5,259 bases of DNA, taken from contig CAJWBT010000185.1 in assembly GCA_913020235.1 (NCBI GenBank), forward strand, positions 1 to 5,259, read 5' to 3'. Every line of letters starts with the position of its first letter. The stretch's first letter is position 1. Below, piece after piece: positions 1 through 4,234 of the stretch. A program made the translations under genes and the position numbers. Origin of the DNA: an uncultured Chloroflexota bacterium. GTDB lineage: Bacteria > Chloroflexota > Dehalococcoidia > UBA3495. The notes below the pieces were generated by a model. That model saw only the letters and a program-made list of their open reading frames with translations, was not told the origin of the DNA and made no database searches.

Positions 1-95
1 ACGGCAAGATCACCGTGTTGTCGGTGGCTCCCCTGTTGGGCGAGGCGATCCATCGAATTCATAAGGGGCTGTCGGTTGGGGAGATGTTTAACTGA
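1..95 (+). CDS. prs: ribose-phosphate pyrophosphokinase, C-terminal end (partial)
   Basis: This is the 3' end of a gene that begins before the window. The reading frame starting at base 3 gives 30 residues before a TGA at 93-95, with the pattern ITVLSVAPLLGEAIHRIHKG followed by LSVGEMFN. It matches the conserved C-terminus of Prs, where a short strand (TVLSVA-like) leads into the helix 'LLGEAIRRIH' and ends in 'SVS.LF'. Prs makes PRPP from ribose 5-phosphate and ATP in the cytoplasm and feeds purine, pyrimidine, histidine and NAD synthesis. The catalytic region lies outside the window, so the call rests only on this tail. The next gene starts 21 bp downstream on the same strand, which suggests co-transcription. 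Confidence 0.83.
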   Translation, partial: GKITVLSVAPLLGEAIHRIHKGLSVGEMFN

Positions 96-99
96 CTCC

Positions 100-105
100 A
101 GGAGG
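100..105 (+). promoter_or_regulatory. Shine-Dalgarno for the amidohydrolase gene
   Basis: AGGAGG lies 11 nt before the GTG at 117, inside the 21-bp gap after the prs stop codon. It supports the GTG start, since the frame has no better-placed ATG nearby and the residues after it (YDLLIKGGT) are the usual N-terminal strand of this family. Confidence 0.75.
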
Positions 106-116
106 TAGGTTTCGGC

Positions 117-1292
117 GTGTACGATTTGCTGATTAAAGGTGGCACCGTAATTGATCCCTCACAGGGCATCCACGGCGTCAATGATGTTGCGGTAGAGAAC
201 GGCAAGATCACCCGGATTGCCCCCAGCATCGCGATCGAGGCAGCCAGCCGCATCATTGAGGTTCGCGGGAAGCTGGTCACACCCGGCCTGATCGACATGC
301 ACACCCACGTCTACGACGGGGTGAACGACAACGGAGTGGCGCCCGACCTCGGGGGGGTCCGCGCCGGCGTCACCACCATGGTGGACGCGGGCAGCGCCGG
401 TTGCGACAATTTCGGCGGTTTCCCCATGCACATCATCCCGAACAACCATACCGAGGTCATCTGCTTTTTGCATATCTGCCGTACCGGCCTGAACACATCT
501 CCCGACATCTTCAGCCCGGCCAGCATTAACCTGGAGAAGACGGTACAGATAGCCTCGGAGAACCGCGCCTGGATTTCCGGCATCAAGGCGCGGATGGTGT
601 CCCCAGCGCTGGAGATCATGGGAATGGAGATGCCGCGCCTGGCCAAACAGGCCGCCAAGGAAGCCGGCATCAAGCTCATGGTCCACATCGGGGACACGGA
701 GAAACGCTACGACGCCAACGTCATCCGCCAGCTGCTGCCTATATTGGAGGAGGGGGACATCGTCACCCACTTCTTTACCGCCAATCCGGGCGGCGTGCTG
801 GGCGCGGACGGGAAGCTGGTCCCCGAGGCCAAAGAGGCCAACGATCGAGGTGTGTGGCTGGATACGGCCCACGGCCGGATGAACTTCAGCTTCGACGTGG
901 GTGAGCGGATTCTGGATCAGGGGCTGTCGCCCCACTGCATCAGCACCGACCTGACCCAGCCCGGCCGGCTGCGCACCGTCCACAGCATGACCGAGATGAT
1001 GAGCCGGTTCCTGGCCATGGGGTTCACCATGGACCAGGTGGTTACCATGTCCACATTGAACCCCGCCAAAGCGGCTGGAGAGGAAAACCGGCTGGGTACC
1101 CTTAGCGTTGGCCGGCAGGCCGATATCTCGATACTGGAAGTCAAGGACGGCGATTGGGTGGTCTACGACGTGGTCGGCGGCTCCCGGCGGCTGGACAAGG
1201 CGTTGGTGCCGGTGATGACGGTCAAGAGGGGTGAGGTGTTCGAAGCCGGCTGGGGCCCCCGCCCCTGGGGTTGGGAGCCGGACCAATCCTGA
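117..1292 (+). CDS. amidohydrolase/deacetylase family metallohydrolase
   Basis: A complete 391-residue protein of the amidohydrolase superfamily (dihydroorotase/adenine deaminase-like; closest to the predicted amidohydrolases of COG3964, the EF_0837 type, from memory). The N-terminus (YDLLIKGGTVIDPSQGIHG) forms the small beta-sandwich. The segment VTPGLIDMHTHVYDG carries the metal-binding HxH (H62, H64), which opens the TIM barrel. Further likely ligands are K157 in SGIKARM (candidate carbamylated lysine), H190 in MVHIGDT, H218 in VTHFFTA and D278 in ISTDLT, which together would make a binuclear site. The C-terminal segment (NPAKAAG, LGTLSVGRQADISILE) closes the beta-sandwich as in other members. 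Length is normal for the family. It would hydrolyse an amide, ester or cyclic amide in the cytoplasm; the substrate cannot be read from the sequence. The start is GTG behind AGGAGG. It probably forms an operon with prs. The family call is secure; the exact activity is unknown. Confidence 0.9.
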   Translation: MYDLLIKGGTVIDPSQGIHGVNDVAVENGKITRIAPSIAIEAASRIIEVRGKLVTPGLIDMHTHVYDGVNDNGVAPDLGGVRAGVTTMVDAGSAGCDNFGGFPMHIIPNNHTEVICFLHICRTGLNTSPDIFSPASINLEKTVQIASENRAWISGIKARMVSPALEIMGMEMPRLAKQAAKEAGIKLMVHIGDTEKRYDANVIRQLLPILEEGDIVTHFFTANPGGVLGADGKLVPEAKEANDRGVWLDTAHGRMNFSFDVGERILDQGLSPHCISTDLTQPGRLRTVHSMTEMMSRFLAMGFTMDQVVTMSTLNPAKAAGEENRLGTLSVGRQADISILEVKDGDWVVYDVVGGSRRLDKALVPVMTVKRGEVFEAGWGPRPWGWEPDQS

Positions 1293-1353
1293 GTCATTGT
1301 AGTCGCTGCCGGCCCCCCGGGGTCAGGCGGAGGCGGTGGAGAAGTACCAAGCA

Positions 1354-1384
1354 GGGGCGAGGCATTCCTCGCCCCCACGCTTTT
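1354..1384 (+). terminator. GC hairpin with short T run in the convergent gap
   Basis: GGGGCGAGG (1354-1362) and CCTCGCCCC (1367-1375) form a perfect 9-bp stem around the loop CATT. A run of four T follows at 1381-1384 after a 5-base spacer. It lies 61 bp after the amidohydrolase stop and between two convergent genes, so it fits a Rho-independent terminator for the plus-strand operon. On the minus strand no T run follows, so it would only be a stem there. The T run is displaced and short. Similar 'GGGGCGAGGCA' palindromes occur as dispersed repeats in some genomes, so it could also be a small palindromic repeat. Confidence 0.55.
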
Positions 1385-1430
1385 CTACGATATTGGAAAC
1401 CGGCGGCGAAGACATGGCATTAGCTCCGGG

Positions 1431-2384
1431 TTATTTTTTCGGCCCAGCTTGTCTTTTCGGACGGATGGGCCGCCACAGCCGGCGCAGCTTAGCCGACAGG
1501 CGGAACCTGGGCCGGATGCTGTGCGTGATGAGAGGCGCCACCTGACGGTTGCCGGCCACCAGGGGAGCCACCCAACGCCTCAAATCTTTGAGGCTCGGCG
1601 GCTGCGTCTCCCAGTTGGGCACCAGGGATTCCAGAGGATGCCACCGTTTCTCGCCGGGCAGTCGCGCCATCACCGTCCCCTGGGCCTCCATGACCGCCAG
1701 TACCCCGGCCGCCACGTCCCAAAGGTGGGGCGCGCCGTGAACCGAGTATTGCATCACGCCGAAAGCGGTCATCGCCAGCTCGTAGGCAGTGCTGCCCGTG
1801 GTCCGCGGTTCTCCTCCGCTGGAGTGGGGCCCCCCGGTGAATCTGCCTTTGAATCTGGAGGTATGGGCGAAAGAGCCGGGCAGGCCGACGAGGCGGTTGC
1901 TCCCCGGCTCTTCTGACTGGTAGACCGTGACCGGTTCCTCATCCACGAAGCAGCCGCCGCCCCGGCGGCAGTGCATGACGAACCCGCCGCCGGGCTTGGG
2001 CCAGGGTATGTAGAGCGCGCCCGCCAGGGGCCGGCCCCGGTACAAAATGCCGATCGACGATGCGTAGACCGGAAGCCCGTTGAGGAAGTTGGTGGTCCCG
2101 TCCAGGGGGTCCAGCGCCCAAAGGTAGTCCGGGCAGGCCGTGTCGGACGCGTCGGCGTCCTCCTCCCCGAGGATGCCGTGCCCCGGAAACTGCCGGGTTA
2201 TCTCCTCAGCAAGGTACTTCTGGCAGGCGAGGTCGGCGGAAGTAACCGGGTCCCGGTGGGCCTTGTCTTTGTACTCCACGGAGATCTGCCGCCCAAAGTG
2301 AGCCGCGAGGATTTCCCCGGCCCCCGTGGCCAGCCGCACCGCGAAGGACTCTACCTCTTGCGCCAGCGTGTCATCGGGGAACAC
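1431..2384 (-). CDS. inositol monophosphatase family protein
   Basis: A complete 317-residue member of the Mg2+-dependent, lithium-sensitive phosphatase superfamily (inositol monophosphatase/SuhB, histidinol-phosphate phosphatase, CysQ and related). The family motifs appear in order: DPVTSADLACQKYL (residues 45-58), GEE at 73-75, the metal site DPLDGTTNF at 92-100 preceded by WA, GSTA at 197-200, and WDVAAG at 222-227. D92, D95, E74 or E75, and D223 are the expected metal ligands and all are present, so the enzyme should be active on a small phosphate monoester in the cytoplasm. The substrate within the family cannot be decided. After the usual final segment (PLVAGN, 274-279), about 35 further residues end in a strongly basic tail (about 290-317, rich in R and K), which is longer than usual. 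The start is GTG with only a weak purine-rich leader (GAGAGAAG). The DinB-family gene lies 89 bp upstream on the same strand. Confidence 0.9.
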   Translation of the reverse strand: MFPDDTLAQEVESFAVRLATGAGEILAAHFGRQISVEYKDKAHRDPVTSADLACQKYLAEEITRQFPGHGILGEEDADASDTACPDYLWALDPLDGTTNFLNGLPVYASSIGILYRGRPLAGALYIPWPKPGGGFVMHCRRGGGCFVDEEPVTVYQSEEPGSNRLVGLPGSFAHTSRFKGRFTGGPHSSGGEPRTTGSTAYELAMTAFGVMQYSVHGAPHLWDVAAGVLAVMEAQGTVMARLPGEKRWHPLESLVPNWETQPPSLKDLRRWVAPLVAGNRQVAPLITHSIRPRFRLSAKLRRLWRPIRPKRQAGPKK

Positions 2385-2437
2385 TACTGCTGCTTCTCTC
2401 TTGCTTCAGCCACCGTGGGAGGATTCTCTGTGAGGAG

Positions 2438-2455
2438 GCCGGAGGCCCCTCCGGC
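2438..2455 (-). repeat. perfect 8-bp GC inverted repeat between two minus-strand genes
   Basis: GCCGGAGG (2438-2445) is mirrored exactly by CCTCCGGC (2448-2455) with a 2-base centre, or equally a 7-bp stem with a 4-base loop. It sits in the 89-bp gap after the DinB-family stop codon and before the phosphatase start. No T run follows on the minus strand, so it is not a standard Rho-independent terminator. It could attenuate read-through, stabilise the 3' end of the upstream message, or be chance in GC-rich DNA. Confidence 0.4.
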
Positions 2456-2473
2456 GGAACTTCCCCGTGGGAA

Positions 2474-2938
2474 TCACGTTCCGGCGGCGGCCTGCAACTG
2501 CTCCAGGTGCCCGGTCCAGTGACGGGCGATAGTGCGCATCCGGTCCCTGCCGGTGGGGGCTGAACCGTCGGCTCGGTACATCAGCACCGCGTCGGGGTCG
2601 GGCAGTTCCCGGATTGCCGCGAGTAATTCTTGATGTGACTGCTTGAGCTGAGCGACGATGTCGGCGAGGGTTGTCCCGGCGGTCTTGCCGACGGCGTCCT
2701 CATTGAGAACGTCAACGTTGACCGTGTGGCGGAGTGCGGGTCCGCCTCGGCCCACGGCCACGGCCGCTTCGGTGGTGGCCCGGTGCCAGAAAAGCATGTG
2801 GGCTGCTACCTCCCACACCCCCCAGCGATCGACGCGGGCCGCGGACTGGGCCCCGGAACCCTCGAAGTACTGTAGTGTCTTCTGCACGGCCTGATCCGCC
2901 AGGTCAATCAGCTGATCAAAGGTCTCAGACGCGGCCAT
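2474..2938 (-). CDS. DinB-superfamily four-helix-bundle protein
   Basis: A complete 154-residue protein with the layout of the DinB/YfiT/maleylpyruvate-isomerase-like fold. Residue 39 onward reads WGVWEVAAHMLFWH, the usual second helix with its metal-binding histidine (H47; H52 nearby). The last helix, TIARHWTGHLEQL, carries the HxxxH pair (H140, H144). These three histidines are the expected divalent-metal site. Family members include thiol-dependent transferases and isomerases (bacillithiol or mycothiol) and many proteins of unknown role; the specific function here is not recognisable. Length is typical. The ATG at 2936-2938 is preceded by a long purine-rich leader, GGGAGGAGGAAGG, ending 7 nt upstream, which is a strong ribosome binding site and fixes the start. 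The phosphatase gene follows 89 bp downstream on the same strand. No signal peptide or membrane segment is visible, so the protein is cytoplasmic. Confidence 0.8.
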   Translation of the reverse strand: MAASETFDQLIDLADQAVQKTLQYFEGSGAQSAARVDRWGVWEVAAHMLFWHRATTEAAVAVGRGGPALRHTVNVDVLNEDAVGKTAGTTLADIVAQLKQSHQELLAAIRELPDPDAVLMYRADGSAPTGRDRMRTIARHWTGHLEQLQAAAGT

Positions 2939-2945
2939 TTAGGCA

Positions 2946-2958
2946 CCTTCCTCCTCCC
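2946..2958 (-). promoter_or_regulatory. Shine-Dalgarno for the DinB-family gene
   Basis: Read on the minus strand, GGGAGGAGGAAGG lies just before the ATG at 2936-2938. It holds several overlapping matches to the anti-Shine-Dalgarno sequence at workable spacing and decides the start codon. Confidence 0.65.
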
Positions 2959-3074
2959 AGTCTGTGGGCAAACTCCCCTCCGACGCCATCGGCTGGAGCA
3001 TTTGCGGGGGTCTCCCCTGGGGTCTTCAATCGAGATAATTGCCCGGAGCGGCGGCGCCGGGCCGGGGACAACCC

Positions 3075-3080
3075 AGTATA
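3075..3080 (-). promoter_or_regulatory. possible -10 element upstream of the DinB-family gene
   Basis: On the minus strand this reads TATACT within the context TGTTATACTGGG, a good sigma-70-type -10 match about 135 bp before the DinB-family start codon. I see no convincing -35 hexamer at 16-18 bp, so this is weak. It lies next to the response-regulator remnant. Confidence 0.25.
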
Positions 3081-3250
3081 ACATGGGCCGGTCGGTGTTA
3101 CCGTGGCGTGTTGTTGGGGGCCGGACTACGGGGACGAAGGGGACTACGTGCGCACCTATATCGCCCGGGCTGCGGCGGAAGCTGGAGCCGGACCCCCGCC
3201 GGCCTCGTTACATTCTCTTGGAGCGGGGGCTTGGCTACCGCCTGGCGTCG
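3080..3250 (+). pseudogene. remnant of an OmpR/PhoB-type response regulator, DNA-binding domain
   Basis: Read across two frameshifts, this stretch encodes the second half of a winged-helix trans_reg_C domain. Frame A (3080-3112) gives NMGRSVLPWRV, like the usual 'N.GRVL....LL'. Frame B (3115-3168) gives WGPDYGDEGDYVRTYIAR, the recognition-helix region usually seen as 'VWG..Y.....YVRVYI.RLR'. Frame A resumes at 3170 with LRRKLEPDPRRPRYIL and then LERGLGYRLAS, the classic C-terminal wing 'LR.KLE.DP..PRYI.T..G.GYRL'. Dropping one G from the GGG at 3167-3169 restores ARLRRKLEPD. About ten bases seem to be missing near 3112-3115, where the '.LL..V' before WGP should be. The receiver domain and the first part of the winged helix are not visible upstream. 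No stop codon follows the homology; the frame runs on into the adjacent repeat element. It is therefore a dead fragment. Confidence 0.75.
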
Positions 3251-3292
3251 GCCGAGCGAAGCCCGCCGACCGAAACCGGCCGGAGGGGGCCT

Positions 3293-3426
3293 CTAGTACT
3301 CAGTCCACCTGAACCTGATCGTTGTCATTCTGAGCAAAGCGAAGAATCTCGTTGTTACGCTGAGATTCCACGTCGCTCCGCTCCTCAGAATGACATCCTG
3401 TTACAACCAAGTTGATTGAGTGCTCG
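3293..3426. mobile_element. MITE-like element, copy 1 (degenerate ends)
   Basis: A 134-bp non-coding element. The left end is CTAGTACTCAGTCCAC (3293-3308). The right end (3411-3426) matches the reverse complement of the intact end seen in copy 2 at 13 of 16 positions. Inside, TGTCATTCTGAG (3323-3334) pairs perfectly with CTCAGAATGACA (3384-3395), and GAATCTC (3344-3350) pairs with GAGATTC (3362-3368), giving a long imperfect hairpin. It has no coding capacity, so it would depend on a transposase elsewhere. It aligns along its length with the reverse complement of the element at 3589-3721. The stem sequence is the 'CATTCTGAGC..AAGAATCT' type that I recall as a dispersed repeat in Chloroflexota and other bacteria. 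Confidence 0.8.
3323..3395. repeat. internal hairpin of MITE copy 1
   Basis: A nested inverted repeat: a 12-bp perfect outer stem (3323-3334 with 3384-3395), a partly paired middle (GCAAAGCGA against TCGCTCCGC, two mismatches), and a 7-bp perfect inner stem (3344-3350 with 3362-3368) around an 11-base loop. Transcribed either way it would fold into a long RNA hairpin and could act as a transcription or processing barrier between the flanking operons. Confidence 0.75.
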
Positions 3427-3588
3427 CACTCGGTCTTGGAAGTAGCCGTCAGGATCATCCCTTCGCCCTGAACCCCGAATATGGCCCGACGCGTCGGGAC
3501 GAAGACGGACGTGTCGAAGGGCGGGGGCAGGCGGTTCGAAGGGCTCACCACGAACGAATTTGGCAACGCCGATTACCGGAAGAAAGCA
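3427..3588. repeat. 162-bp block between the two MITEs, resembling another dispersed repeat
   Basis: No believable gene lies here. The block contains GGTTCGAAGGGCTCACCACG (3533-3552), the reverse complement of a 'CGTGGTGAGC..TTCGAACC' motif that I recall as a widespread intergenic repeat. It also has a second TCGAAGGG at 3514-3521 that pairs with CCCTTCG at 3459-3465, and a perfect 14-bp palindrome CCCGACGCGTCGGG at 3485-3498. The paired arms and central palindrome suggest a degraded palindromic repeat unit. The assignment to a known repeat class is from memory and unverified. Confidence 0.45.
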
Positions 3589-3721
3589 CTAGTACTCAGT
3601 CAACTTGGTTTTGAAAGGATGTCGTTCCGAGGAGCAGAGCGACGAGGAATCTTGTCGATACGCTGAGATTCTTCGATTCGCTCAAAATGACAATTGCAGA
3701 TTTAGGTTGACTGAGTACTAG
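3589..3721. mobile_element. MITE-like element, copy 2, with perfect 16-bp terminal inverted repeats
   Basis: CTAGTACTCAGTCAAC (3589-3604) and GTTGACTGAGTACTAG (3706-3721) are exact reverse complements, bounding a 133-bp element with no gene. The ends are consistent with insertion into a CTAG target and duplication of the central TA: C-TA at the left, TA-G at the right, leaving a 127-bp element (3592-3718) with GTACTCAGTCAAC termini. IS630/Tc1-mariner-type elements are known to use TA, and IS630 prefers CTAG, so a non-autonomous derivative of that superfamily is the likeliest source. The interior holds an imperfect hairpin (TGTCGTTCCGAG near 3620 with CTCAAAATGACA near 3681) homologous to copy 1 but inverted relative to it. 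The perfect ends suggest this is the younger copy. Confidence 0.85.
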
Positions 3722-3820
3722 GACGGGAGCTATCCGGCGTCCGCGGCGACGGAGCGGCGAGGTGTATTCCACTCTTGGTGATGGGCGAAACCAACGTCCC
3801 AGGGATGGCCGGGGGTCTGT
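3722..3820. other. intergenic tail after the zinc-ribbon gene, nothing recognised
   Basis: About 100 bp between the right end of MITE copy 2 and the stop codon of the minus-strand zinc-ribbon gene. I see no reading frame with family resemblance and no stem followed by a T run on the minus strand, so the terminator for that operon is not identified; the MITE hairpins beyond it may serve. Confidence 0.4.
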
Positions 3821-4231
3821 CTACCCGGCCGGCTTGAAGTACGGGATGGTGATCTGGCCGGTAGCCTGGACGAAGGTCACCTCCACCGGCATGCCGATCT
3901 TCACATCCTTCGGGTTACAATCGACGATGTTAGTAAACATCTTCACCCCTTCATCCAACTCCACCATGGCCAGGACGTAGGGGACGTCTTCGGCGAACCC
4001 CGGTGTTCGGTTCTGGTAGGTCACCGTGAAGGTCCAGACCGTGCCCTTGCCGCTAGATTGGACCCAGGCGACGTCGTTGGACCAGCAGTGGGCGCAGATG
4101 CCCCGGGGATAGAATTGGTACTCGCCGCAGCTCTCGCACTTCTGGATAATCAGGCGACCCTGCCGGCAGGAGTCCCAGAAGGGCTTGGTCTCGCCAACGA
4201 TGGTCGGCAGCGGCTTCTTCCATTCGGGCAT
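3821..4231 (-). CDS. zinc-ribbon/OB-fold (DUF35) partner of thiolase-like protein
   Basis: A complete 136-residue member of the Zn-ribbon OB-fold family (DUF35, COG1545). An N-terminal helix (PLPTIVGETKPFWDSCRQG) leads into the rubredoxin-like zinc ribbon with C32-x2-C35 (CESC) and C46-x2-C49 (CAHC), all four cysteines present. An OB-fold follows from about residue 60 (GKGTVWTFTVTYQ, then PYVLAMVELDEGVKMFTNIV, then IGMPVEVTFV). Family members bind tightly to thiolase-fold partners, as in archaeal acetoacetyl-CoA thiolase/HMG-CoA synthase complexes, where the protein shapes the CoA site, and in the actinobacterial Ltp2/ChsH2 steroid side-chain aldolase. The gene lies 3 bp after the thiolase-like stop codon. 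Its Shine-Dalgarno (GGGGAGGGA) lies inside the last codons of that gene, so the two are translationally coupled and probably made in equal amounts. Length is typical. Confidence 0.9.
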   Translation of the reverse strand: MPEWKKPLPTIVGETKPFWDSCRQGRLIIQKCESCGEYQFYPRGICAHCWSNDVAWVQSSGKGTVWTFTVTYQNRTPGFAEDVPYVLAMVELDEGVKMFTNIVDCNPKDVKIGMPVEVTFVQATGQITIPYFKPAG

Positions 4232-4234
4232 GGT

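Noticed and set aside
159..1286. Long open frame (375 residues) on the minus strand opposite the amidohydrolase
   Set aside because: It is an antisense shadow of a strongly supported gene. Its product is rich in His, Gly, Ala and Asp, as expected from the reverse complement of GC-rich codons, and matches no family I know.
1449..1916. Plus-strand open frame opposite the inositol-monophosphatase-family gene
   Set aside because: It overlaps a complete gene with all catalytic motifs. The translation has low-complexity Pro/Arg/Gly composition and no recognisable domain.
1971..2522. Plus-strand open frame (183 residues) across the end of the DinB gene and the start of the phosphatase gene
   Set aside because: It spans two well-supported minus-strand genes and their gap, with no domain resemblance and no ribosome binding site.
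3002..3415. Plus-strand 137-residue open frame taken as an intact gene
   Set aside because: Only residues within about 3080-3112 and 3170-3250 resemble a protein family. The middle is in another frame, and the end (CHSEQSEESR) is translated repeat. It is treated as a pseudogene remnant plus MITE.
3300..3566. Minus-strand open frame whose product includes CHSEERSDVESQ and FAQNDND
   Set aside because: These peptides are translations of the MITE hairpin sequence, a common source of false gene calls. The remainder comes from the palindromic block.
3293..3721. Possible CRISPR array, because of repeated segments at regular spacing
   Set aside because: There are only two copies, they are inverted relative to each other, each is about 133 bp long with terminal inverted repeats, and no cas genes are nearby.
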